Below, in pieces: positions 22,841 through 36,299 of a stretch of DNA of 64,000 nt (the first letter of the stretch is position 1; every line of letters starts with the position of its first letter). The notes beneath the pieces were generated by a model. The model was not told the DNA's origin. It saw nothing but the letters and a program-made list of their open reading frames with translations, and did no database searches. The position numbers and the translations under genes are program-made. The stretch comes from Diphasiastrum complanatum (taxonomy: Eukaryota; Streptophyta; Lycopodiopsida; Lycopodiales; Lycopodiaceae). Location of the stretch: assembly GCA_029204225.1 (NCBI GenBank), contig CM055092.1:64014011-64078010 (forward strand). The letters run 5' to 3'.

Positions 22841-23551
22841 TTGTTCATTACAAAGGAAGAAATCTTGGTTGCTAGGGGCAATAGACAAGGTAGACTTTTC
22901 AAGCTTGATGCTTTTGTTATGGCTAACAAAAAGGATGGAGTGGAAAAGGAGATTGGTCTCAACTTTCCAAAGGTCCCTTTAGCATCAATAAGATTGGTGG
23001 ACCTTATGCAAAGTCTAAAAAGCTTCCTTATGCTAGATCTAGGTCAAGATCTAATATTCTTCTTGGAGATGTTCATCTTTGTGCTAACTTGGCTAGTTAT
23101 GAGGATAATGATGGTTCTTCATGGCAAGTGCAAGCATGCAAAAGGTAAGGAAAAAGCTAACTTCATCAATGGAGGTGAAGGTTATTCCTTGGAAAAAATT
23201 GTTGCTAATGATTTCTTTGATCATATGGAAAAAGATGTTGCTAGGTGCATGCATGAAGGAGGTGGTTCTTCTACATTATTTGGTGATGAGTCCAAGAAAG
23301 TCATTTTTGCAGCAAGTGGAGTCACATGTCTTCATAAAGAGAGTAGATCAAAAGGTTCTATCAAGAGACTTGGTGAGGGAGATAGTCACAAGTCAAGAAG
23401 AAGAGATGTATGTGAAGAGTTCAAAGTAGGATGTACTTTGAATGATGCCATTGTGAATGATAGTGAGGAAGAATCATTATCATATGAGTCATTACCTAAA
23501 ACATTGAGTAGAAGTTCTTGTTTGAGAAAAAAGAGTACTTCAATCCATTAG
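22841..23551 (+). pseudogene. unrecognised 236-codon frame after the copia protease
   Basis: This frame opens with residues typical of the copia protease/pre-integrase boundary (FITKEEILVARGNRQGRLFK, then DAFVMANK). It then departs from any pol domain I know. The rest is hydrophilic, with a hydrophobic stretch (FLEMFIFVLTWLVMRIMMVL) and a basic/acidic tail containing SRRRDVCEEF and VNDSEEESLSYESL. It ends at a stop just before the family A gag starts. It could be a diverged pre-integrase, a captured host sequence, or open by chance. Confidence 0.4.
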
Positions 23552-23625
23552 AGGAATTCTGAATCCAAAAAAGACCCTTATCAGAAATAGACAAAAGTAC
23601 ATGCTCTATGCATTGATTTTTTAAT

Positions 23626-24470
23626 TTGTCAGCAATTTGGAAATTTAAGATGAAAACTGTACTAATGGCTAAAGAATTGTATGAGGTTGTTACAGGTGCA
23701 GAAGAGAAACCTGATGCAGATGACACAGCAATCGCCAAATGGAAGCTGAAGGATGGAAAGGCTTTTGCACTGATCATCCTCAACATCACGGATACCCAGA
23801 TCGGCCATGTATCCAAGGCTCATACATCAAAATAAGTCTAGGACATCTTGAGCACACTATACGAAGTGCGAGATATAGCTTCCAAGCTACATCTCAGGAA
23901 GGAATTCTACTCCCTCAAGATGACGAATGATGATTCTCTGCAGAATCACATTAATCAGTTCAAGAACCTGCTAAGACAAATGGCCACTGTTAAATCTGTC
24001 ATTGACGATCAAGACGCAGTGATGCAATTACTTACAAGCTTGCCAAGCTCTTACGACAGCTGGGTGATGATCATCACGACTCATCCAGAATTGACTCTTT
24101 CGAGAGTCATTACTATGTTGTTGCAGGAAGACATGCGGAGGAACGAAGCCTCAAGTTCCTCAGTTGATTCTCATGCCTTGTACACCAACAAGAGCACGAC
24201 AAAGTAGAAGAAGAAGAGAGGCCCGAAGCAATCAAGGCCAGACCAGAAACCAGCTCAGCACAAGGAACAGTCGAATCCGCAGACAAAGAAGAAGTTGTTC
24301 TACAAATACTGCAAATGAAACAACCACGAAATACAAGACTATCGAATACTTCAAGCAAAGAACAACAACAAGGGGCAATCGAATCAAGTGGCGAATGCAG
24401 TTGTAGAAGTTCCACAGCCTATTCAAGAAGTAGATCATGATGCCTTTATGACTAGCCATCAAGGAGCATC
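23626..24470 (+). pseudogene. copia gag (broken)
   Basis: Frames read IWKFKMKTVLMAKELYEVVT, KDGKAFALIILNITDTQIGH, a stop at a usual Trp/Glu site, then LSTLYEVRDIASKLHLRKEF, SLQNHINQFKNLLRQMATV, SLPSSYDSWVMIITTHPELT and VITMLLQEDMRRNEASSSS. A basic stretch follows, then a damaged knuckle (FYKYCK, stop, NNHEIQDY) in which the second knuckle half has lost its Cys. The first 20 or so Gag residues are missing. Confidence 0.8.
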
Positions 24471-25736
24471 TTGCAACAGTTCTTGGTTCTTGGATTCCGG
24501 AGCCACTCAGCATATGACTAGCCTCATTGGTTGTTTGAGTCCTATACACCTTACAGTACCCAGAAATATGTCCACCTTGGTGACAATAGCACACAGGCTA
24601 TTGAAGATGAAGGCACTGTAAGATTAAACTTTGGCAATGATCAATCTAAGCTACTCTCTAAAGTCTTTTATGTACCAAATTTATCTATGAATTTGCTCTC
24701 TGTAAGCATAATCACAGATCTAGAACATAGAGTAGAATTTGAATGTGATCAGTGTAAAGTAGTTGATAGGAAGGCAAGATCCTAGCACTTGGAAAGAGAC
24801 ATGGATACTTGTACAAATTGAGTCATTGCTTTTCTGCCTCTAGTCAAGCTCTCAGTACTTCAATTCATTCAAATAAAGGTTTACTTTGGCATTATATACT
24901 TGGTCATTTAAATCATGCTAATGTACAACGAATGTCTAGACAATCTATTGTTCTTGATCTCAACTATCCTCACGAAAGAGTCGAATTACCTGTCTGTCAA
25001 GATTGTCTAGTTGGTAAATAGACTAGGAGACCTTTTAAATCAAGCCAGATGAAAAATCCTCCACTGAAGGATGCCAAGTATTTTACAACCTTTATTGATG
25101 AATTTTCCAGAAGGACCATGGTGTATTTTATAAAGAAGAAATCAGAAGCCTTCAACTACTTCAGAATCTTCAAGGAGCATGCAGAGAAGGAGACTGGAAG
25201 GACGATCAAGGCCCTCAGGTCAGACAACGGTGAAGAGTACATCTCTATCGAGTTTAAGGAGTACTGCCAAAGCCAAGGCATTGAGCAGCAATTCATCACT
25301 CCTTACAATCCTCAGTCTAATGGCTTAGCGGAGAGGAAGAACCGTACTCTGATCGAATCTGCCAAATGTGCTATCACATGCATCGTTGCCTAAGAGATTT
25401 TGGGCTGAAGCTGTCTCCACTGCAGCCTACATCCAGAACAGATGTTCGACCAAGGCCCTCTCAGACAAGACACCCCATGAGGTGTGGACAGGCTCTAAGC
25501 CTTCTTTGAAGTACCTAAGAGTGTTTGGGTGCATTGCCTACGTGCAGATCCCAAAAGACACCAGGAAGAAATTGGACTTCCAAGGTCCCAAGACCATCCT
25601 GATCGGATATACTTCATCTGATAATACTTATAAGTTGTATGATCCTGATACCCAGCAAATCTTGTATAGCCGGGATACAGTCTTCATCAAGGATCAGTTC
25701 GGCGACCTCAAAGGCAAGGATGTTGCTCAAGAATAA
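24471..25736 (+). pseudogene. copia protease and integrase (broken)
   Basis: SWFLDSGATQHMTS is the protease active site. After a frameshift come KVFYVPNLSMNLLSVSIITD, then LLWHYILGHLNHANVQRMS and CQDCLVGK (integrase HHCC). Next are KYFTTFIDEFSRRTMVYF, LRSDNGEEYISIEF (second Asp) and YNPQSNGLAERKNRTLIE (catalytic Glu). A frameshift at about 25370 precedes LPKRFWAEAVSTAAYIQN. The first catalytic Asp region (normally HSDICGPM) is short or altered, because a stop follows CLVGK and the text resumes at SQMKNPPLKDAKYF. Confidence 0.82.
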
Positions 25737-26149
25737 CCCTCGTCACCTGCCATTGACACGACAGTCCGAGCTTCTAGCTCAAGCGTGTCTATTGTTGACC
25801 CACTTCGAGACAACGAATTAGATGAAGATGTTGCCGCTACCTTGCAACAAATCCCAGGAGTGGTTCTCAGTCGAATCCTCCCAGAAGATCAAGCCGAGTG
25901 CGCACACAACCCACATGGTATACTCCTGAGTTTGTCTATCTTTTGATACAAGAACCGACGACAATCGAAGAGGCACTCAGCCAACCAGACTCTGATCTAT
26001 GGAGAGAAGCTATGGACAGAGAGTATTCCTCTCTGATCAAGAACCAGACATGGTCATTACTCGAAGCTCTTATTGGCTGCAATATCATTGATTACAAATT
26101 GATCTTCAAGATCAAATACAATGCCAACAGAGCAATTGATCGAATGAAG

Positions 26150-26400
26150 GCATCGAAATCCAACGTCCGTCGGATTCCGACGTCCACGTCGGCAAACCAA
26201 AAAGCCTGTCCACGGCATCTGGCACATTTGTCTGGGTCTGAATGGGCACAGACATCAGATTCCGATGTATTTGGAGGCCGTCGGATTCCGACGTATTTGG
26301 AGGTCGTCGGATTCCGACGTCTGTTTCAATCTTCCAATTCGCGCGATCCAGCGCCTTCTCTTTCACTTTGTTTTTTGCAGATTTGAGCATCTTTGGAGCG
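26150..26400 (+). repeat. short palindromic repeats GTCGGATTCCGAC
   Basis: GTCGGATTCCGAC occurs at about 26169, 26280 and 26308, each able to pair as GTCGGA/TCCGAC around one base. The last two lie in a 28-bp near-tandem with GTATTTGGAGG. A further variant (CAGATTCCGATG) lies near 26256. No coding domain is evident. It starts exactly where the copia RT homology ends, so it probably belongs to a different inserted repeat. Confidence 0.6.
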
Positions 26401-28530
<2,130 letters not shown>

Positions 28531-28994
28531 ATAGTAGTAGATGACTGGATAGTGTTTGATGGTAATTGTATGTTTGAATTTGCTTATAATAATGGTTCAA
28601 TTGTGTAATATAGTGTTATTTTTTAATTGCTTGTGCATGTGACAATAATATTCAAAAAAAAAAAGAGCAAGCGAGCAATTGCACGTTTGCACTTAAGCTT
28701 CGAGTGAGTTTACCGGTGAGTTTGTGTTGTTTCAATTTGTTTTATTATTAGAATACGTTATCTAACATAGTAAGAAATTAAATGTAATTCATTTTCATTT
28801 CGTCCTTTTTTTCCATGCTGATGACTTTTCTGACTTTTGTTCATCAGTCTCTTCTCATTTTTTGCTTTCTTCTCCATTTTTTTTTTTTAGACTGTCTTTT
28901 TCAAAAAAAACTCTGAACAATCAAATATTGAAAACAAAAAATTGAAAAACAAATAAAATTAAAAATCATTGAGATCAGACTTGTTGAACTGGCG
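28531..28994. other. AT-rich spacer, no gene recognised
   Basis: Contains short A and T runs but no motif, domain or repeat boundary that I can support. Confidence 0.45.
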
Positions 28995-29920
28995 GAGCAG
29001 GTTGCAAAACTTGCGTAATCGGCTGCCATTCATCGGAGTATCAAATCGTTTTCCATATAAGTGCTCAAGAATTACCGCGCCATAAGTTAGGATTTCCTTC
29101 ACTTTATATGGGCCTTCACCAGTAAACTTCAATTTCCCTTGATCAACTTGGTTTTGTACATCAATGCAAGATCTCCTGCTTTCAGATCTTTTTTGTGCAA
29201 TTGACGATCGTGCTAGGCCTTGCGGCGGGCTTTCTTTGCTGCTAATGCATGAACTACCATCAATCGGGTTTCACATAATTTGTGCAACGCTTCATGACGT
29301 AGTTGTAAAGACTTATCATCATTTAATCGTTCTGTTGCCACTATGCGTAACGATGGGATTAAAAATTCAATCGACATGACAACATCTTGACCATAGACCA
29401 ATTGAAAGGGTGTTTGATTTGTACTATTTTTGTAAGCGGTTCTGAATGCCCATAATGCTGCATACAGTTTATGTTCCCAATCAGGCTGACTCGCTTCAAC
29501 TGTCTTTGTCATAATGGTGGAAGATTCAGCTTGGCCATTCCCTTTGGGATACTAAGGAGTGTTAAATCTATGTATAACAAAAAAATCTTCCAGTTTACAC
29601 TTTATTATTTGATTAACAAACTGTGTACCCCGGTCACTGACAATCTTGATCGGACATCCAAATCTGATTATAATATTTTCATAGAGAAACTTGGCCGTAG
29701 ATTTCGCATCAGCAACTTTGACAGCGTTGGCTTCAACCCACTTGGTCATATAATCTGTTGCTACGATAATGTATCGGGCTTGAGATCCTTGCGCGGCAGG
29801 ATGAATAGGACCAACATAATCCAGTCTCCATTTTTCAAACGGTGCTTGCGAAAAAACCGGATGCACTACTATGTTTTTTCTCTCGCTAGTTAAAATAAGG
29901 GACAATCTCATTTTCAAATT
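28995..29920 (-). pseudogene. Ty3/gypsy integrase fragment (broken)
   Basis: The minus frame from 29917 reads HPVFSQAPFEKWRLDYVGPI (first catalytic Asp), YIIVATDYMTKWVEANAVKV, GCPIKIVSDRGTQFVNQII (second Asp), a stop, then YPKGNGQAESS (catalytic Glu). The following frame has EHKLYAALWAFRTAYKNSTN, TPFQLVYGQDVVMSIEFLIP and RHEALHKLCETR. This is the gypsy integrase core and the start of its C-terminal domain, in correct order with one frame break in the middle. No RT, gag or LTR of the element is recognisable nearby. Confidence 0.88.
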
Positions 29921-30074
29921 TGAAAAGTTAGTTAATGTGAGTCACAGGTTCTTGAAGTCGTTGTTGCATGCATCATAATAATCTCTTGTTAATTACACAT
30001 TATTGGTAAGGTTATTCTACATGGCATTCCTTAAACGGCCCTTTTGGAGTTTGTAACTCCTCTAATGCATGCTT

Positions 30075-30515
30075 TTTTCATTTCTCATGAAGAGCCAAAA
30101 AAATGTCTAAGGTTCACTCCAATCCAAGGAGTGGTTGCAACTTCTCATAGAATGGGACCAATTAGTTGATTTTGTCTACTACTCCAGGAAGGAGCAATAA
30201 TGGGTTACGGTAGAAATTCCCAGCCCCTGGCTTGTTCATGAGCTCGTAGCCTAACACGCCAGGCTCACTCCGCAAGGCCTTGGCAACCACCTTCCAATAA
30301 TCTGCCAAACGATCTGCCCATCCCCAACGATTTTTATATAAGTCTTGGAACGATTTTGAGACAGCGTAGGAGATAATATAGTCACAAAAACCAATCAAAG
30401 CTTTTGCAATTCTCCTTCAACTAAGAATCTGTAGCCTCATCCGGATCTGAAAACCATCTCTGGCTTAGAGGCTCTGGGAAGGAAGCCGCATAGTCCACCT
30501 AATTGGGAGAATTTT

Positions 30516-30520
<5 letters not shown>
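30075..30520 (-). pseudogene. GH5 endoglycoceramidase-like glycosidase fragment, inactivated
   Basis: The minus strand reads SKSFQDLYKNRWGWADR, LADYWKVVAKALRSEPGVLG, YELMNKPGAGNFYRNPLLLL, PGVVDKIN, a stop, then LVPFYEKLQPLLGLE. The order and wording resemble the glycoside hydrolase family 5 endoglycoceramidase-like group, whose catalytic acid/base sits in a YELxNEPWAG motif. Here that Glu is Lys and the Trp is Gly. Upstream, a shifted frame reads GGLCGFLPRASKPEMVF and FLVEGELQKL, which could be the preceding part. An in-frame stop, a frameshift and the lost catalytic residue point to a pseudogene. The family assignment is from memory of conserved wording. Confidence 0.65.
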
Positions 30521-30556
<36 letters not shown>

Positions 30557-30560
30557 GGGG
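30518..30560. repeat. (GA)n microsatellite and G run
   Basis: A GA tract runs from about 30518 to 30546, followed by about 15 G residues. It directly abuts the GH5-like fragment. Confidence 0.9.
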
Positions 30561-31835
30561 AATTCAAAGTGGGAGAGAGGGGAAAAGTATGGTATAAGAG
30601 AGATAGAGAGAGAGAGAGAAATATGAGGGCCATGTCTATGAATGCATGGGGAGGAGGGCCATGCATGATTTTTCCCATACATGCATCCTCCTCCCCAAGT
30701 TTTTTAGTTAGAAAAAGCTCATGCATGGGTGAGGGGAGGAGCATGCATGGTGCACCCATACACATGCGCAAAACTGTACATAAATTTAAATATATAAATA
30801 TAGATATAATCTATTTTAATTTCGATTTTTCATCATCTCCAAGTTTGCATGGTATTGTCATGAAGGAACAATCTCCAACCGAGTATTTTAATAGCTAGAG
30901 CATGTTGAATTTCACACGTGTGGATTGTCCACTACATGTACTTGTGATCTCCTAAGGTGTGTAGATGCACCAAGATCAAGACTAGATTGAGATTCAAGAT
31001 CTATCTTTGATTCTATGGCAAAAACACACTACTACATGCATTCAATCACTTCCAACTCTCACTCACACGTGTGGGAAGTGTTCCAAAAGTATTCTAAGTA
31101 AAAACAAGCTGCTCTCCTCGGGTAGAGAGAGAAAAACCATCATGAGCTCTCAGGTAGAGAGAGAAAAACCATCATGAGCTCTTGGGTAGAGAGAGAAAGC
31201 TACCAAATTTGACCCTATCAACATCCTACACCTAAATGCTTGACTATGAAATTCTATGAGACCCCTATATCAAACATTTTTATTTACTTTACAATTCTCC
31301 ACACGTGGGAACATCCTCCACACATGTGAGATTCACTTACAAACTTCTATCATAAAAAATACCAAGCTAGATTTTTGCCAATTTCTCACAGATCCCTCGT
31401 AACAAGAACGATTTTGAATGTTCTTTTGGCATAAGGGTGGCTTCCTAACAAACAAACAATGCTCGAGTTGTCGTTGTAATGGTTGCAGCGAATGGACTAT
31501 AACTCGTATGATATATACAAATTCTGTTATTTACAAAAAATTTCAAATAATGGGCAAGGGATGTCTCCTTGTGCCCAACAGCTACCGATCCCTCGTGAAA
31601 ACCTCCACGTCTTATAGCAAAGGAATCTACTTCGATGGTATTCCGTAAAGAAGCGCAATAAGAGATGTATTTAGATTGAAAGGTTAAAATCACAATTACA
31701 AAAAATAGAACAATAATTAAGGTATAAGTTCATAGAACAATAACTTACAAGATCACCTTCATTGAAACCGAAGGTATTTTCTGTTGTAATGTCATGGCCA
31801 CCACTAGACTCTTCAGTTCTCACTAGTTCATGATG
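30561..31835. repeat. no gene; 32-bp triple repeat and CACGTG-type palindromes
   Basis: GGTAGAGAGAGAAA with the sequence after it recurs at 31121, 31153 and 31185 (period 32). Perfect or near ACACGTGT palindromes occur near 30915, 31065, 31300 and 31322. A GGGGAGGAGG and CCTCCTCCCC pair near 30645-30695 could form a hairpin. No coding motif is recognised, including on the minus strand at 31445-31690. Confidence 0.5.
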
Positions 31836-33080
31836 AATCCTTGCTATCTATGATCTTAAGATTCACATTGTAGATGAGAAGACAACCTTCTTGCATGGGG
31901 AGCTGAAAGAGGAGGTCTACATGGACCAAGTACCAGGTTTTACCTGTGAGTCACTTGCTGACTATGCCTACAGAATGCACAGAAGCATTTATGGACTAAA
32001 ACAGTCCGCCAAGTAGTGGTACAAGAAGAAGGATCACACGCTTAGATCCTTAGGCTTCCAGCCTTTAATGGTTGACTGCAACGTTTATGTGAAAATCATA
32101 AACAGAGAAATCATCACTCTGATCTTGTCACGGAGCGACAATCTGATCACACAGGTGAAGATAGATATTTTGAGGCACTTCAAAATATCGGACCTAGAAA
32201 AAGCCAAATGCTGCATGGGTTTATAAATCGACAGAGATCTTTAGGCTGGGAGATTGTATCTACACCAGTCAAGATACATTCAGAAGATCATTGATGATTT
32301 CAGCATGACAAATTGCAAGGGAGTCAATACTCCAATAGTTCCTAGTACAGTACTAACAAACGAAGACTGTCCCAGAGATGAAGCAGAACGACAAGCAATG
32401 GAGCATAAGCCTTACAGAAGGCTTATCGGTTCTTTAATGTACTTGGCAGACAATACGCGGTCAGACATTGTTTACGCAGTGTTCAGATTGAGCCCATTTA
32501 ATATCAATCTAGGTCTAACACACTGGAAGGTCGCCAAGAAGATTCTGCAATACCTGGAGAACACGAAGGACTACGAGCTATGCTATTGTCGAGTGCAGGA
32601 TTCAAGATTGAATCCTACAGTGATGCAAGCTAGGCATCCCTGAAAGATGATAGTAAAAGCATCTCAGGAGGATGCACCAAGCAGCCGATGCAACTGTTAT
32701 CAAGATCAGAAAAAGTGGACAATAACTGCCCAATCATCTTGTGAGGCAGAATATGTTGCTACATCCACAATGGCCAACGAGCTAACATGGCTCAGACAGT
32801 TCCTAGGTGGACTAGGACAGAGCATTGATGAACCGTTGATCCTACACATGGATAGCACCTCCGCTATTCATTCAGACAAAAGACCCAATGTTTCATTCTA
32901 GAACGAAGCACATCGCAATCAAGTATCACTTGATCAGGTATCTGGTTGAGAAAGATGAGTTGAAGATCATCTTCATACCGACAAGGTAGATAGTAGCTGG
33001 TATCTATACAAAGGCATCGGATAAAGCAATGTTTGAAAGGCAGAGAGCTAGCTTGGAAATTAGGAAAATACACACTTTAA
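31836..33080 (+). pseudogene. copia RT second half and RNase H (family A-like, broken)
   Basis: Text begins at LAIYDLKIHIVDEKTTFLHG and continues ELKEEVYMDQVPGFTCES, SIYGLKQSAK, a stop and WYKKKDHTLRSLGFQP. The catalytic YVDD position reads SRSDNLI, so it is lost. Then come YLHQSRYIQKIIDDFSMTNC, RRLIGSLMYLADNTRSDIVY and HWKVAKKILQYLENTKDYEL. After a frameshift there is WTITAQSSCEAEYVATSTMA and, out of frame, NVSF/SRTKH/YHLI and TKASDKAMFERQ. It has the part of pol that the fragment ending at 26150 lacks, except for a gap of roughly 50 codons between them. Confidence 0.85.
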
Positions 33081-33869
33081 GAGAGAACTGAAGAAACATT
33101 GTATTTCTGATTTAAAACCTTAGTATTTTTCCTTGCATTTTCTATGCAGTTGGCCAACATTTTGGGGGCCGACACTTCCAAGCAATCAATGGTGAGGACG
33201 AGTTATCGGGCATGGACAAACTATCGGACCTCAACTACTTGGGCGTGAAGTTTTTTTTACTTCAAATTATCACGATCCACCACCGCCATGTTACATTAAC
33301 ACAAACATGCTTAAACAGATGTTTAGCTTAAGCTTAGCTAATCAATCCTGTAATCTAATCCGGCATGATATATTTCTTGGATCAGAGACATACAAATATA
33401 CACACAAAAAGAGAATCTTGGACACAGCACTCAATGAGGTGCGTATCAAGGAAGAAAGATAGTTCTAGTAGTAGCTAGTTCCATGTGTGAGAAGAAAACA
33501 CATCTCTCACATCGACGCACTGATCTGGGAAACAGACAGCGCTCAAGAAAGATCTTCTATGTACACTCATTTTTTATAGTATAGACGTGTACATCTCTTC
33601 TGCTCAGTGTGTAGTCTGTGAATGTTGTGATGCTTGTTCAATTTCATCAGTAGATATATTTCCGTTGTCATTAAGACAGTCAAATTAGTAGTAGTTATCT
33701 GCCTGTTCGGAGGATGACTAATCACGGCTTGAGGCAGTAGCCTTATTCGACAGATCGGCTCCATCTGAGCGACTACAGGAATCAACCAAAGAGCCTGCTA
33801 CATTACCAACAGTCGTCCCAGAGAAACCCAATTGCTTGGTCTTGTGGAGTCATTCCGAGATTTCTTCAG
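33081..33869 (+). repeat. possible LTR or untranslated copia DNA
   Basis: No coding signal. A TATAGTATAGA lies near 33576 and a PBS-like site follows at 33870, so the right part could be an LTR in plus orientation. No second copy exists in the window to fix the ends, and it does not match the family A LTR at 5.2-6.1 kb. Confidence 0.4.
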
Positions 33870-33883
33870 TGGTATCAGAACAG
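33870..33883 (+). other. primer-binding-site-like sequence
   Basis: TGGTATCAGAACAG matches the tRNA-Met PBS TGGTATCAGAGC at its first ten bases. A satellite-like array follows instead of gag. Confidence 0.5.
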
Positions 33884-33889
33884 TAACAT

Positions 33890-35775
33890 TCCTTCATAAA
33901 GTACTGTTGTTTGTTGCTCTTTGGTGCTTTTGATAGTTTTGGTAGTTTTTGAACGTTTCTTCAATTTGTTGTTTGCAACATTCTGGTACTTTTTGATCTA
34001 CTAGCATTTAGCTGTTTGGTGCTTTTTAGTATTTTGGAACTTTTGAGTATTGAATGTTTGTGTTGGTACTACTGGAACTTATCGTGTAACAATTTTGATA
34101 ATACAGACTACCAAAATAGGTGCTTTAATACCTCTCGTCTCATTTTCATTCTAAAATCATCCAAATTGGTCTACTGAGATTTATAGTGTGTACCATTTTT
34201 TTTAGAATTTACAACATTTGGTTCTATTTTTTAAAATTTTGTCATATTTACAGTTTGCACACGACCCAATTCGGTCTTTTTGATACTACTTTAGTGTTAT
34301 TACACCAATTGGTAGATTACTCCAGTAGTCGGGTACTATTTTACAAATTTTGTACTATTTTGGTACTATTTTTGTGTTGGTAAAACTCTTGAATACAGAA
34401 GAATGGTACTACAATAACTTATCATGTACCAATTCTGATCCTCCTGACTATCAAATTAGGTTCCTTTCTAGTAAGTGTCTCGCTTTTATTTTAAAATCTA
34501 CCAAATAGGTACTATTTAGACTTCTCGTGACCATATTGTATGCACAAAACCATTAGATTATGTGTTTTTTTCCTACATTTATTTGTGTTCGCAGCTCGCA
34601 CACAATCCTTTGTGGTCTTTTTGGTACTATTTTAGTGTTGTTTACCAATTGGTGGAATCTAAGCTTTAGTTACTACCAGTTTTACAAGATTTGTACTATT
34701 TTTGTAATGTTTACATGTTCGTGAAACTTTTGAGTACCAAAGATTGGTACTATTTGAACCTATCGTGTAACAATTTTGATCCTCCAGACTACCAATGAAG
34801 GTTCTTTTACTTTCTGCATGTTTAGTACTTTGGTATTATAAGATGCTTTGGTACTTTGGAATTATAAGATGCTTTGGTACTTTGGTACTACCTGTATATG
34901 ATGCTTTGGTACTACCTACAGGTACTTTCTACCTTCCTGGTACTACCTGTGTATGATACTTTGGTACTACTTGTATATGATGCTTTGTTACTACCTGCAG
35001 GTACTTTCTACCTTCCAAGTACTACCTGTGTATGATACTTTGGTACTACCTGTATATGATGCTTTGGTACTACCTGCAGGTACTTTCTACCTGTAACACA
35101 ATAAGCCTTCTTGAATATAGATCAGTGGTAATGAGAATACTCCTCAAATTCATTGTGAAGATGTTAACAATGACTTTAATGCAGAAGGAATCTTTAAGAA
35201 GTTTCGAGTGACCCAACACTGTATTGAGTTGCACTAGTGTCGAGTACTAATTTTACATATGTTGTACTATTTTGGTACTATTTTTGTGTTGGTGAAACTC
35301 TTTAATATGAAAGATTCATACTACAAGAGCTTATCGTAAACCAATTCTGATCCTACTGACTACCAAATTAGGTCTTTTATACTAAAACTTTAAAATTTAC
35401 CAAATAGGTATTATTTAGACTTCTCGTGACCATATTTTACGCATAAAACTATAAAATTAGGTACTTTTTTCTTTATATTTATTTGTGTTCGCAGCTCGCA
35501 TACAATCCTTTGTGGTCTTTTTGGTACTATGTTAGTGTTATTTACCAATTGGGGAATTTTAAGCTTTAGTTACTACCAATTTTACAAAATTTGTACTATT
35601 TTTGTAATGTTTTACGTGTTCTTGAGACTTTGGAGTACCAAAGATTGTACTATTTGAGCCTATCGTGTAACGATTTTGATCCTCCAAACTACCAATTAAG
35701 GTTTTTTTACTTTCTGCATGTTTAGTACTTTGGTACTATAAGATGCTTTGGTACTTTGGTACTACTATTGATTCA
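33890..35775 (+). repeat. about 340-bp tandem repeat rich in GGTACT
   Basis: A landmark of the form CYTATCGTGTAACAATTTTGAT followed by ACTACCAAA recurs at about 34078, 34418, 34759, 35330 and 35659, giving periods of 340, 341 and 329 with one longer gap. Units also share GTACTATTTTTGTRWTG and CGCAGCTCGCACACAATCC. Between 34790 and 35100 a shorter repeat with TTTGGTACTACCTG, TATATGATGC and GCAGGTACTTTCTACC expands. No protein is encoded. It behaves like a satellite, possibly born from a retroelement leader. Confidence 0.75.
35157..35240 (+). repeat. about 83-bp block, second copy at 36144-36226
   Basis: A block starting ATGTTAACAATGACTTTAAT and ending near TGTATTGAGTTG occurs here and again at 36144-36226 in the same orientation with only a few differences. 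It is much better conserved than the surrounding repeats. Confidence 0.8.
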
Positions 35776-35789
35776 GAAAAACAAAATCA

Positions 35790-36020
35790 GTTGCTAATGA
35801 GCGCAAAACAATAGCGGATAGAAATCGGGCACTCTAAGCTATCTCTGAGTAACTGAGAATAAGTCTGATAATAAGCAGCTTTGCTGATAAGCAATAGCGC
35901 AATGGCAATTCTAAATAAATCTCTAAAAGACTGAGCTAGAATGCTCAAGAGAGTTCAAGCTTGAAAGCTTGATAGAGAGCTAACAACAATACTTTCTGAT
36001 TGTGAATGATCTGCTTGATA
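35790..36020 (-). repeat. inverted fragment of a family A-like LTR
   Basis: The reverse complement contains TTAGCTCTCTATCAAGCTT, GCATTCTAGCTCAGT, TTGCTTATCAGCAA and CTCAGAGATAGCTTAGAGT in the same order as the R-U5 part of the LTR at 4032-4494 and 5589-6152. It is a diverged solo piece on the minus strand, with no internal element beside it. Confidence 0.7.
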
Positions 36021-36143
36021 AGAGTGCAGGAAGCGTCGTGTAATAACACTCAACTCCTTCACAATTTACAATGTTGATGCATCACTTCAAAACTTGATCA
36101 TTGATAATGAGATGTATGAACATCTGATTTATACTCCACTTTG

Positions 36144-36226
36144 AAAATGTTAACAATGACTTTAATGCAGAAGGAATCTTTAAGAACTTTCGAGTGAACC
36201 AACACTGTATTGAGTTGAACCAGTGT
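36144..36226 (+). repeat. about 83-bp block, first copy at 35157-35240
   Basis: Direct copy of the block at 35157-35240, placed on the far side of the inverted LTR fragment. Confidence 0.8.
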
Positions 36227-36299
36227 GTTTTTCAGTGTATCCTGAAATATAATTATAATTTATGACGTGATTTCAGCATATTTTGTTAGGGAGAGCGAG

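Larger units (their letters stand above)
23610..26150 (+). mobile_element. Ty1/copia fragment, family A copy 2 (gag to start of RT)
   Basis: Gag, knuckle, protease, integrase and the first RT codons follow in order on the plus strand and match copy 1 at 2.0-4.0 kb. There is no 5' LTR and no PBS; gag begins abruptly at the WKFKMK motif. RT ends abruptly after KIKYNANRAIDRM at about 26150. Stops and frameshifts are fewer than in copy 1. Confidence 0.85.

Noticed and set aside
33890-35775. Possible CRISPR-like or phage-like spaced repeats
   Set aside because: The unit is about 340 bp with diverged copies in plant nuclear DNA; there is no short repeat with unique spacers and no associated genes.
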